Positions 31,637 through 40,850 of a DNA stretch of 64,000 nucleotides are shown here, in pieces; the first letter of the stretch is position 1; the number at the start of each line of letters is the position of its first letter. The notes under the pieces are model-generated. The model was not told the DNA's origin and searched no databases. It worked only from the letters and a program-made list of their open reading frames with translations. The DNA is from Flavobacteriaceae bacterium. GTDB taxonomy: Bacteria > Bacteroidota > Bacteroidia > Flavobacteriales > Flavobacteriaceae. A program made the position numbers and the translations under genes. The stretch is taken from NCBI GenBank assembly GCA_021648265.1, contig JAKITD010000004.1, forward strand, positions 24,350-88,349, given 5' to 3'.

Positions 31637-31795
31637 TTAATTGGCTTTAAGTTATATTTTAAAGAAAACTATGCCAAAAACGATCTTAGTGTTTTAAACA
31701 TATATACTTCCTACGAAACTAAAAATCAAGTAATTCCTGTGGGTTGGACTCGTAAAACGTAGCCTTTTTTTTTTACAGAACTTAGGGATTGATTG
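31637..31795 (+). pseudogene. Decayed copy of the 3' part of the esterase gene (27319-27975)
   Basis: TTTAAAGAAAACTATGCCAAAAACGAT..AATTCCTGTGGGTTGGACTCGTAAAACGTAGCC matches 27760-27866; contains an in-frame TAG. Confidence 0.85.
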
Positions 31796-31816
31796 TTACC
31801 TCATTTGAAAGCAATA

Positions 31817-33241
31817 TTATATAATTTCCATTGCTTTATTAGTTATTAACTTCCAAGCTTCTTTAATATGATTTTGATTTACATTCGTTTGTCCAATTGA
31901 CATTCTTAACGTATAGGTTCCTTTAACTTTTGTATGTGTCAAATATATTTTACCCGTATCATTTAACTTTTGTAAAAGAACTTCGTTTATTTTATTGAGC
32001 TCTTCAATATCGCTGAATCCTTGAGGCTTAAAATGAAAACACACTAAATTAATATTACGTGGTACTACAAGTTTAAAATTAGTTGATTTCACTATTTCAT
32101 TTTCTAACCACTTCGCTAATTCAATATGATATCTAAGTTTGTTCTGTAATTCTTCTAAACCATAATAACGCATTACAAACCAAAGCTTTAAAGATCGAAA
32201 CCGCCTACCAAGAGGAATACCCCAATCACAATGATTACTAACCATACCATCTGTATTTGTTTTGAGATATTCAGGTAGAACCTCAAAAGTATTGACTAAA
32301 GCATTTTTATCTTTTACAAAATAAATTGAACAATCAAAATTTGTAAACAACCATTTGTGTGGGTTAAAAACGAAACTATCTGCTTTTTCTATTCCTTTAA
32401 TTAAATTCTGGTATTCAGGTAATAACAAAACAGAACCTGCATAAGCTGCATCTACGTGAAGCCATATATTAAATTTTTCAGCAATTTCAGCAATTTCATT
32501 TAACGGATCTATCGCTGTAGTTCCAGTAGTTCCAATAGCAGCAATAATACAGAGCGGTTGATAACCATTTTCGATATCTTGTTTAATAGATTGGAGCAAT
32601 AAATCGGGTCGCATTCTTAACACATTATCTGTCTTAATTTTTATTACATTCTCTTTTCCGATTCCTGCTATTTTAGTTCCTTTTTCAATGGATGAATGAG
32701 TTTCTTCAGAGCAATAGACACGAAAGTTTGTAAACCCTTTAAAACCCTCCTGATTTATTTTGTAATGAGATTTTTGCTCCCTTGCAGTTAAAATAGAAGC
32801 TAAAGTTGCTGATGAAGCTGAATCCTGAATTACTCCAGTCCAGTTTTTTGGAATTCCTAGTGCATTTTTAAACCATTCAGTCATTCTTTCTTCCAGTTCA
32901 GTAGATGCTGGTGAGGTATCCCATTTCATTCCTTGTACACCAAGTGTAGCTGTTAGCATTTCGGCTAATATAGATGGAGGGCTTGTGTTGGCTGGAAAAT
33001 ATGCGAAAAAATTTGGACTTTGCCAATGCGTAATTCCTGGCATAATAATTTTTTTAAAATCATCGAAAATAGTTTCAATATCTTCGCCTTGAGAAGGAAT
33101 ATTATCTTCTATTTGATTGTATATTTCCTTAGGCAATACTTGAGATTTTACTGGGTAATCTTCCACATTATCCATATAATCTGCCATCCAATCAACAAAC
33201 TGGTGGGCTTGTTTTCGAAACTCTTTTGATTTTATATCCAT
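31817..33241 (-). CDS. PLP-dependent decarboxylase, group II (aromatic-L-amino-acid decarboxylase-like)
   Basis: MTWFKNALG-type N-domain, GVIQDSASSATLASILTAR, HVDAAYAGS, FNPHKWLFTNFDCS. Confidence 0.93.
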   Translation of the reverse strand: MDIKSKEFRKQAHQFVDWMADYMDNVEDYPVKSQVLPKEIYNQIEDNIPSQGEDIETIFDDFKKIIMPGITHWQSPNFFAYFPANTSPPSILAEMLTATLGVQGMKWDTSPASTELEERMTEWFKNALGIPKNWTGVIQDSASSATLASILTAREQKSHYKINQEGFKGFTNFRVYCSEETHSSIEKGTKIAGIGKENVIKIKTDNVLRMRPDLLLQSIKQDIENGYQPLCIIAAIGTTGTTAIDPLNEIAEIAEKFNIWLHVDAAYAGSVLLLPEYQNLIKGIEKADSFVFNPHKWLFTNFDCSIYFVKDKNALVNTFEVLPEYLKTNTDGMVSNHCDWGIPLGRRFRSLKLWFVMRYYGLEELQNKLRYHIELAKWLENEIVKSTNFKLVVPRNINLVCFHFKPQGFSDIEELNKINEVLLQKLNDTGKIYLTHTKVKGTYTLRMSIGQTNVNQNHIKEAWKLITNKAMEII

Positions 33242-33250
33242 GTTGTGAAA

Positions 33251-33282
33251 TTAACTATAAAAAAGGATAACCTTATAGTTAA
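33251..33282. repeat. Perfect 10-bp inverted repeat TTAACTATAA..TTATAGTTAA
   Basis: Between the upstream gene's stop and the decarboxylase start. Confidence 0.6.
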
Positions 33283-33316
33283 AAAATAAAATAGATAACG
33301 TAGAATTTATTTAGCA

Positions 33317-33835
33317 TTACAATGATGGGTACATCAATGAAGAAACTTGATGAAATTCAATTTTTCGATCTTTAGTAACATAATACTCTAAAATCATTTC
33401 TCCCCAATAACGACCATCGGTAAAGTCGACCTGGATCCATTTGTGGTTTAGAAACTTTAGCTTGTTTATTTTCATATCCCCTTTCATTCCTTCATAAGGT
33501 ATTAAAGTATTGTTTCCTTTTTTAAGATTTTGATCGTAGATATATTCTGAAACAAAATTTTCTATATCTTTTGCTTCATAACCTAAACTTTCAATATAAG
33601 ACATGGCATTTTCATTACCTTGTAATGTGAAATAATTGATATCTGAAATTTCATTAGACAGTTTTTCAATAGAGTCGTTTAAAACTTTAAAATCTTTCTT
33701 ATATTTTTTAATCTTACTTCGTTGGGATTCAATTTTATTTTCTTGCTTTTCAAATATTTTCTTTTCATTCATATACTGAAATATCACAAACAGTAAAGCA
33801 AAAAAGAATAGGTACATAAAAAAGGAACGTTTCAT
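33317..33835 (-). CDS. Membrane-anchored coiled-coil hypothetical protein
   Basis: N-terminal TM, K/E-rich coiled coil. Confidence 0.65.
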   Translation of the reverse strand: MKRSFFMYLFFFALLFVIFQYMNEKKIFEKQENKIESQRSKIKKYKKDFKVLNDSIEKLSNEISDINYFTLQGNENAMSYIESLGYEAKDIENFVSEYIYDQNLKKGNNTLIPYEGMKGDMKINKLKFLNHKWIQVDFTDGRYWGEMILEYYVTKDRKIEFHQVSSLMYPSL

Positions 33836-33836
33836 A

Positions 33837-34613
33837 TTATATAAAGATTTTTAAAGTATCATAAGCTAAGAATACATTTTCGGGAAGTGTTTTTTCTACT
33901 TCCTCATGAAATCCTAAAATATGACTTATGTGAGTTAAATAGGCTTTTTCTGGTTTAATTTTATTAATGATTTCAAGTGCTTCAGATAGATTTAAATGAG
34001 AATGATGTGATTCGTGTCTCAAGGCATTTATCACTAAAACTTTGCTTCCTTTAATTTTTATAAGCTCTTCTTTAGTAATCGTTTTCACATCGGTTAAATA
34101 GGTGAAATCATCAATTCTGAAGCCTAAAATAGGCAATTTAGCATGGAACGCTTCAATTGGAATTATATTCTTATTGCCAATGGTAAATATTTCTGATTTA
34201 GAAATTTCAATTTCATCAATAGTCGGTGCTCCAGGATATTTGTTTTCGGTTTCAAAAATATAGGCGAAGCGTTGATGAAGGCTTTCAAAAACTCTTTTAT
34301 GTGCGTAAAAAGGAAAATAACCTTGTTTAAAATAATAAGGTCGAATATCATCAATTCCAGCGGTATGATCACTATGTTCATGAGTAAATAAGATTCCGTC
34401 TAATTTGCAAATATTTTCTCGCAACATTTGCTGCCGAAAGTCGGGACCGCAATCAATTACAAAATTAAAATCATCCCAAGAAAGTAAAACTGAAACTCTT
34501 AATCGCTTATCTTTGGAGTTTTTACTTTTACAAACGCAGTGATTACTAGCAATAACGGGGATTCCCTGTGAAGTACCCGTTCCTAAAAAAGTAATATTAA
34601 TTTGCGATTTCAT
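33837..34613 (-). CDS. MBL-fold metallo-hydrolase (PhnP-like)
   Basis: FLGTGTSQGIPVI, ILFTHEHSDHTAGIDDIRPY, LTHISHILGFH. Confidence 0.9.
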   Translation of the reverse strand: MKSQINITFLGTGTSQGIPVIASNHCVCKSKNSKDKRLRVSVLLSWDDFNFVIDCGPDFRQQMLRENICKLDGILFTHEHSDHTAGIDDIRPYYFKQGYFPFYAHKRVFESLHQRFAYIFETENKYPGAPTIDEIEISKSEIFTIGNKNIIPIEAFHAKLPILGFRIDDFTYLTDVKTITKEELIKIKGSKVLVINALRHESHHSHLNLSEALEIINKIKPEKAYLTHISHILGFHEEVEKTLPENVFLAYDTLKIFI

Positions 34614-34692
34614 TCACACAAAAATAACAGTATTTATTTTGTTTCCCTATGGTATTTCTTAACTTTGTTTTTTTAAATTTTTAAAAACTACT

Positions 34693-36123
34693 ATGGCTGT
34701 AACTATCTTAGGAGATAAGGAAATTGAGAGTATTCCTTCTATAAAAAGTAAAGCGCTTCGAATTAATTTAAACGAAAATATTTACGGTTCTTTTTCAGAA
34801 ATTGGTGCTGGGCAAGAAACTGTTCGTAATTTCTTTAGAGCTGGCGGAGCTTCTGGAACAATTGCTAAAACCATGTCTGCTTACGACAAGGATTTTAGTG
34901 ATGCCATTTATGGTATTGAAAAAGATGGCCGCTATGTAACAGAATCTCGTTTAAAAACAATGCTTTCCTACGAAATTGGTTTGATTGAACAACGAATTCC
35001 TAGAGAAAAACATCCCAACAAACTGTTTTTTTCCTATGCAAATACAGTGACAACTATCGATTTTGCTAAAAAATATAAAGGTCATGGTTGGGTTGGAATT
35101 CGTTACCAAGTAGAACCAAATGGTGATTACAACGAAATTTTACTTCATATTCGCTTTCATGAAAATGAAGCAACCTTACAACAAAACACTTTAGGAATTT
35201 TAGGTGTTAATTTAATTTATGGTGCTTACTATAAATTTGATGAACCTAAAAAATTACTTCGTTATTTATACGATCATATTGATAAAGAAAAAATAGAAAT
35301 TGATACTATAAATTTTTCAGGACCTCAATTTGAAAAAGTGGATAATCGATTAATGAGTCTGCAATTGGTAAAAAACGGAATGACTGAAGCAATTATGTTT
35401 GGTCCTGATGGAAATAACATTCTTCCTGCTTCTATTCTATATAAGAAAAATATTCTTGCATTACGTGGGAGTTTTAGACCTGTAACAAAGGTAAATATCG
35501 ATATGTACGAGAAATCGTTAGAAATGTTTAAAAAAGAAAAGCGTGTAGATGAAGATCGTACTTTGGTTATTTTTGAAATTACACTTTCTAATCTAAGAGC
35601 AGAAGGCGAAATTAATGAAGAAGATTTTATGTCGAGAGCTAGATTGTTGTGTTCATTAGGTCATACTGTAATGATTTCTAATTTTCAAGAATATTACAAA
35701 TTGGTAGAATATTTTTCAGCTTACACCAAAAAAAGAATGGGATTGGCACTTGGTGTTAATAACTTGATCGATATTTTTGATGAAAAATACTACCGTCATT
35801 TAAGTGGTGGGATTTTAGAAGCCTTCGGAAAGCTATTCTTTAAAGATCTAAAAGTGTATTTATATCCTATGCTAAACCCTAAAACAGGAGAATACACTAA
35901 TAGTGAAAACTTAAAAGTGCATCCAAGAATGAAAGAGCTTTATAAATTCTTTAAATATAACGGAAAAGTGGTAGATATTGAAGATTTTAACAAAGATCAT
36001 TTGAATATTTTCTCCAGAACGGTACTTAAAATGATTCAGAATAAAGAAGCAGGTTGGGAAGAATTATTACCAGAAGGAGTTGCCCGTATTGTTAAGCAAC
36101 AAAAACTTTTTGGTTGGAAGTAA
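34693..36123 (+). CDS. Conserved protein of unknown function, soluble
   Basis: 476 aa, no signal peptide; IYGSFSEIGAGQETVRNFFRAGGASGTIAKTMSAYDK, HPRMKELYKFFKYNGKVVDIEDF. Confidence 0.8.
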   Translation: MAVTILGDKEIESIPSIKSKALRINLNENIYGSFSEIGAGQETVRNFFRAGGASGTIAKTMSAYDKDFSDAIYGIEKDGRYVTESRLKTMLSYEIGLIEQRIPREKHPNKLFFSYANTVTTIDFAKKYKGHGWVGIRYQVEPNGDYNEILLHIRFHENEATLQQNTLGILGVNLIYGAYYKFDEPKKLLRYLYDHIDKEKIEIDTINFSGPQFEKVDNRLMSLQLVKNGMTEAIMFGPDGNNILPASILYKKNILALRGSFRPVTKVNIDMYEKSLEMFKKEKRVDEDRTLVIFEITLSNLRAEGEINEEDFMSRARLLCSLGHTVMISNFQEYYKLVEYFSAYTKKRMGLALGVNNLIDIFDEKYYRHLSGGILEAFGKLFFKDLKVYLYPMLNPKTGEYTNSENLKVHPRMKELYKFFKYNGKVVDIEDFNKDHLNIFSRTVLKMIQNKEAGWEELLPEGVARIVKQQKLFGWK

Positions 36124-36234
36124 AATTTCTAAATTTATAAAACTCTTAAATATTTATAGCGTATATTTATCGTTCTGAACTAAAGAAGTAAACAATATTC
36201 TTCAAAAAACAAATTATTAACTAAACTACTACAA

Positions 36235-38526
36235 ATGAAAAAACTATTATTATTACTAACTGTTTTATTTACAGTTAATTCATTCTCTCAAGTTACAAAC
36301 GAAGGGAAGCCCCATAGTTGGAAACAGTTAAACGATACTCAAAACATACAACCTAATCTATTACCAAGTTTTGATTTAAAAGCGATCCAAGATGAAGACA
36401 AAGTAAATGACGGTCTTTTTGATAGACCATGGCGATTTGGATTTATGCATAGTGTGGACTATGGTTTTGAACAAGGACAATGGGATGTTTTAGACAATGG
36501 AGACCGAATTTGGAGAATTCTAATCACTTCGCCAGGTGCACTTTCTTTAAACGTTATTTTTGATGACTTTTTTGTACCTGAAGGAAGTACAGTTTACTTA
36601 TATAACAACGACAAAACAGACCTTTTAGGAGCTTATACTTCAATACAAAATCAAGAAAGCGGAATATTAGGCACTTGGCTTGTACAAGGTGACTCTCTAT
36701 GGATTGAGTACTACGAACCTGCCAATGTTTCTGGCCAAGGAAGACTACACATTGCAAAAGCAACTCATGGTTACCGAAATGCAGAAACATTTAATTTAGC
36801 TAAAGGATTAAATGACTCTGGAGATTGCAATCTTGATGTTGATTGCCCAATAGGTTCTGACTGGGAAGTATTAAAAGACCTTAATAAAAGGTCCGCAGGA
36901 ATTTTATTATCAGGCGGTAGTGGATTCTGCTCTGGTGCCTTAGTAAACAATACCGCAAACGATGGGAAACCTTATTTTTTAACTGCCAATCATTGTTTTA
37001 GCAATCCAGGTGCTTGGGCGTTTAGATTTGGATGGATTAGTCCAGACCCAGTTTGTGCCGCTACTACTAACAGTACCAATGGACCAACTAATTTAACTAT
37101 TAGTGGGGCAACCTTAAAAGCTAGAAGCGCAAATGCCGATTTTTGTTTAGTAGAAATTAACAGTCCTATTCCTGTAGCTTGGGATAGAGTTTGGGCTGGT
37201 TGGGACAAGAGCGATAATTTTCCAGATTTTCAAGTAAGTATTCATCATCCAAGAGGCGATATTATGAAAGTTTGCCGTGATGATGATCCAGCAACCAAAG
37301 AAGTAAATGCCGGAGCACAAACCTGGGAAATTCTTGGAGGAGCTAGTGGAGGCTGGGAACTTGGTGTTACAGAGCCTGGATCTTCTGGATCGCCTCTTTT
37401 TGACCAAGACGGAAGAGTTATTGGTCAATTATTTGGTGGTGCTGCTGCCTGTTCTGGAACAAACGACAATGGAGCTTTTGATTATTACGGACGCTTTGGA
37501 GTATCTTGGGATACTGGAGCAACTGCTGCGACTCGTTTAAAGGAATGGTTAGATCCTGCTGGATTAAACCCAGATTTTATAGATAGTTTCCCCCCTTTAA
37601 TAGCTTATGCTCTAGATGGTGCTGTTGGTATTTCTATTCCAAATATAGTTTGTGGCGATACAGAAGTAAACCCTACTATTACATTAACTAATTTTGGTAC
37701 AGGAGACATTACAAGTGCTACAATTGAGTGGAATATTGACGGAGGTGCTAATACAACTATAAACTTTAATGGAAATTTAGCTCAAAACGAATCAGAAATT
37801 TATAATATTGGTCCCATAACAATTTCTGCAGGAACACTTGAAATCAATGCTACTTTAACAGATGTAAATGGGATTACCGATGAGAATACAGCAAACGATA
37901 ATGCTACCAATACTGCCAACATAGATGATAGCTATTTAACTACACAAGTTAATTTAGAATTAACTACAGATGATTATGCTGAAGAAACTAGTTGGGAGTT
38001 TAGAGATTCTAACGGAACCGTTTTATACAGTTTTGGTCCATATCAAGAAACCACAGATGATAATACAACCTTTAATTATTCTTTTGATGTTTCTGAAAAT
38101 GAATGCTATACTTTCGAAATTTTTGATGAATTCGGAGATGGAATTTGTTGTGGTTTCGGAAATGGATCTTATTCATTAACAACAGACAATTCAACTATTA
38201 TATTTAGTGGAGGAGAATTTAGTGGAGATAGTGAAATAACAGAAATTGGTATTGGCGATGACCTTGGTGTTTCTGATAATCTAGCTCAAAATATTATTAT
38301 GTATCCAAATCCAGCAAGTGAATTGTTAAATATAAATATTACAATTAATAATCAAGATTACACTTACTCTATAATTAATATCCTTGGGCAAGTAATTAGA
38401 GAAGGCTCACTTAATAATGGAGTAAATTCTGTTTCAATAAATAATATTGATACTGGTCTTTATTTTGTAAAAGTTGAAGATAATACAACAAATAAATCGG
38501 TTGTAAATAAGTTAATTATTAAATAA
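36235..38526 (+). CDS. Trypsin-like serine endopeptidase (lysyl endopeptidase-like), T9SS-secreted
   Basis: FLTANHCF (His), DFCLVEI (Asp), EPGSSGSPLFDQDGRVIGQLFGG (Ser); C-term YPNPASELLNI. Confidence 0.92.
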   Translation: MKKLLLLLTVLFTVNSFSQVTNEGKPHSWKQLNDTQNIQPNLLPSFDLKAIQDEDKVNDGLFDRPWRFGFMHSVDYGFEQGQWDVLDNGDRIWRILITSPGALSLNVIFDDFFVPEGSTVYLYNNDKTDLLGAYTSIQNQESGILGTWLVQGDSLWIEYYEPANVSGQGRLHIAKATHGYRNAETFNLAKGLNDSGDCNLDVDCPIGSDWEVLKDLNKRSAGILLSGGSGFCSGALVNNTANDGKPYFLTANHCFSNPGAWAFRFGWISPDPVCAATTNSTNGPTNLTISGATLKARSANADFCLVEINSPIPVAWDRVWAGWDKSDNFPDFQVSIHHPRGDIMKVCRDDDPATKEVNAGAQTWEILGGASGGWELGVTEPGSSGSPLFDQDGRVIGQLFGGAAACSGTNDNGAFDYYGRFGVSWDTGATAATRLKEWLDPAGLNPDFIDSFPPLIAYALDGAVGISIPNIVCGDTEVNPTITLTNFGTGDITSATIEWNIDGGANTTINFNGNLAQNESEIYNIGPITISAGTLEINATLTDVNGITDENTANDNATNTANIDDSYLTTQVNLELTTDDYAEETSWEFRDSNGTVLYSFGPYQETTDDNTTFNYSFDVSENECYTFEIFDEFGDGICCGFGNGSYSLTTDNSTIIFSGGEFSGDSEITEIGIGDDLGVSDNLAQNIIMYPNPASELLNINITINNQDYTYSIINILGQVIREGSLNNGVNSVSINNIDTGLYFVKVEDNTTNKSVVNKLIIK

Positions 38527-38559
38527 ACAACTTACTAGATAATATATAATCTTTGATTT

Positions 38560-38601
38560 AAAAAAAAGCTGTCTAAAAATTTATTTAGGCAGCTTTTTTT
38601 A
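38560..38601. terminator. Bidirectional terminator between convergent genes
   Basis: AAAAAAGCTGTCTAAA..TATTTAGGCAGCTTTTTTT. Confidence 0.85.
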
Positions 38602-38612
38602 AATAATAATCT

Positions 38613-39065
38613 TTATTCTAATATCTGAGCAGCGTGAGACTTAGTTTTAACTTTGTCTATCACTCGTTCTACAACTCCAGCTGTATTAATAATAAACGTT
38701 TTACGATGAATACCATCATATTCCCTTCCCATAAACTTTTTAGGACCCCAAACTCCAAATAAATTAATAACTTCCTTTTCTTCGTCAGCTAAAAGCGGAA
38801 ATGGAAATTTATATTTATTTCTGAAATTTGTTTGTTTCTTTTCACTATCGGCACTAACACCTAATAATTCATAGCCTTGTTCTTGCAAAATTGTATAGTT
38901 ATCACGTAAATTACAAGCTTCCATAATACAACCAGGTGTACTTGCTTTTGGATAAAAAAATACGATTACTCGTTTGCCTTTATAATCTGAAAAAGATATT
39001 TCAGTACCACCTTGATCTTTCGATGTGAAATTTGGCACCTTATCTCCTGCTTTTAATGTGTCCAT
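38613..39065 (-). CDS. bcp: Thioredoxin-dependent peroxiredoxin (Bcp)
   Basis: VIVFFYPKASTPGCIMEACNLRD; FGVWGPKKFMGREYDGIHRKTF. Confidence 0.94.
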   Translation of the reverse strand: MDTLKAGDKVPNFTSKDQGGTEISFSDYKGKRVIVFFYPKASTPGCIMEACNLRDNYTILQEQGYELLGVSADSEKKQTNFRNKYKFPFPLLADEEKEVINLFGVWGPKKFMGREYDGIHRKTFIINTAGVVERVIDKVKTKSHAAQILE

Positions 39066-39094
39066 TTCTTTACTTTTGTGTAAAAGTACATAAA

Positions 39095-39751
39095 ATGACG
39101 AAACAAGAAAAGGTAGATTTTATAATAAACACTTTAAATAATTTATTTCCCGAAACTCCTATACCTTTAGATCATAAAGATCCTTATACTTTATTGATTG
39201 CAGTATTGCTTTCCGCTCAAAGTACCGATAAAGGTGTTAATAAAATTACTCCTATTTTATTCGAAATTGCAGATAACCCTTATGATATGGTCAAACTTTC
39301 TGTTGAAGAAATTAGAGATATTATTAGACCCGCTGGACTTTCACCAATGAAATCGAAAGGAATTCACGGACTATCTGAAATATTAATTAAAAAGTACAAC
39401 GGACAAGTGCCAAAGACCTACGAAGCTCTAGAAGCATTACCTGCTGTGGGTCATAAAACTGCTAGTGTTGTCATGTCACAAGCCTTTAATATTCCTGCTT
39501 TCCCTGTAGATACACATATCCATAGATTAATGTATCGTTGGGGATTAACCAATGGAAAAAACGTAAAGGTTACTGAAAAAGATGCTAAAAGATTATTTCC
39601 TGAAGATTTATGGAACAAATTACATCTTCAAATCATCTTCTACGGAAGACAATACTCGCCAGCAAGAGCTTGGGATTTAGAAAAAGATTTGATTACTACA
39701 ACTATTGGAAGAAAATCTGTTATTAAGGAGTATTATAAAATGAAAAAATAA
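39095..39751 (+). CDS. nth: Endonuclease III; Fe-S cysteines not evident
   Basis: LLIAVLLSAQSTDKGVNKITP, LPAVGHKTASVVMSQAFNIPAFPVDTHIHRL. Confidence 0.92.
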   Translation: MTKQEKVDFIINTLNNLFPETPIPLDHKDPYTLLIAVLLSAQSTDKGVNKITPILFEIADNPYDMVKLSVEEIRDIIRPAGLSPMKSKGIHGLSEILIKKYNGQVPKTYEALEALPAVGHKTASVVMSQAFNIPAFPVDTHIHRLMYRWGLTNGKNVKVTEKDAKRLFPEDLWNKLHLQIIFYGRQYSPARAWDLEKDLITTTIGRKSVIKEYYKMKK

Positions 39752-39756
39752 AACAT

Positions 39757-39790
39757 ATAAAAAACCTCGAAAGTAATTTCGAGGTTTCTC
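39757..39790. terminator. Terminator hairpin
   Basis: AACCTCGAAA-GTAA-TTTCGAGGTT. Confidence 0.8.
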
Positions 39791-39796
39791 CAAAGT

Positions 39797-39949
39797 TTAG
39801 TTTAGAAGTGCTTCAAACTTCAATTTATTATAATCTATAACACTTAAAGCCTTAGAATAATCCAGAAGAAATTTTATTGTTTCTTCTTTTGGAACCATAT
39901 TTTTATTCACGTGCTCCGTGCGTGAGGTTTTAGAGTACATTTTTTGCAT
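39797..39949 (-). CDS. 50-aa small protein MQKMYSKTSRTEHVNKNMVPKEETIKFLLDYSKALSVIDYNKLKFEALLN, absent from the ORF track
   Basis: ATG at 39949, TAA at 39797; just downstream of the sigma factor on the same strand and before a terminator; soluble-looking composition. Confidence 0.65.
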   Translation of the reverse strand: MQKMYSKTSRTEHVNKNMVPKEETIKFLLDYSKALSVIDYNKLKFEALLN

Positions 39950-40013
39950 AAAATCGCTTTTTTAAGGTTAGTATTACCTCATAAACGCAGCAAAAGACTA
40001 TTTATTGTATTAG

Positions 40014-40598
40014 TTAGTTGGTTAACACAATATTATGTTTATCAATTACTTTCCGTAAATTAATAAGTGCATAACGCATTCTCCCTAAAGCGGTATTAAT
40101 ACTTACTCCTGTTTGTTCGCTAATATCTTTAAAACTCATTTCTTTATAAATACGCATTAACAGTACTTCTTTCTGATCATCTGGTAACTCTTGAATCAAC
40201 CTTCTTAAGTCACTTTCTACCTGACCTTTAATCATTTTCTTCTCTGCATTTAACGAACCGTCACATAGAACAGAAAAAATATTAAAATCTGAATTATTTT
40301 CAAATTTAGGCATTCTGTTATTTTTTCTAAAATGATCTATTACCAAATTATGAGAAATACGCATTACCCAAGGAATAAATTTTCCTTCTTCATTATAAGA
40401 TCCCTTTTTTAAAGTTCTTATAACTTTAATAAATGTGTCCTGAAAAATATCTTCAGTAACATCTCTATCATATACTTTAGAGTATATAAAACTGTAAATT
40501 CTTTGTTTGTGTCTGGTAATTAATTCGCTTATAGCACATTCATCACCTTTCATGTAAGCGCTAACTAATTGCGCATCTGTAGATTTGCTTTTCATCAT
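40014..40598 (-). CDS. RNA polymerase ECF sigma factor
   Basis: YDRDVTEDIFQDTFIKVIRTL, FIPWVMRISHNLVIDHFRK, LPDDQKEVLLMRIYKEMSFKDISEQTGVSINTALGRMRYALINL. Confidence 0.95.
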   Translation of the reverse strand: MMKSKSTDAQLVSAYMKGDECAISELITRHKQRIYSFIYSKVYDRDVTEDIFQDTFIKVIRTLKKGSYNEEGKFIPWVMRISHNLVIDHFRKNNRMPKFENNSDFNIFSVLCDGSLNAEKKMIKGQVESDLRRLIQELPDDQKEVLLMRIYKEMSFKDISEQTGVSINTALGRMRYALINLRKVIDKHNIVLTN

Positions 40599-40850
40599 AA
40601 CATTACTTTTAAATATAAAACAACTATATATGGGGGTTGTTTAGAGTTTTTATTTATAATTTAAAAAAGTAGTATTATCCTATAGGCAATGATTTTAATT
40701 ATTTTGTGAGGTGTAAATATAATAACAAAGTTTTAACAAATGCAAAAAAAATTGAATAAATCTATAAAAAAATATTAATTCTCCTTTTTTCTTTTCTCTA
40801 TTCCTAAGTAGTATCTTTGCTAAATTCCTATTAATTTTGAATAATATAAA

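Noticed and set aside
33251-33282. Hairpin before the decarboxylase as a riboswitch
   Set aside because: AT-only 10-bp stem without conserved aptamer features; probably a weak terminator or protein site
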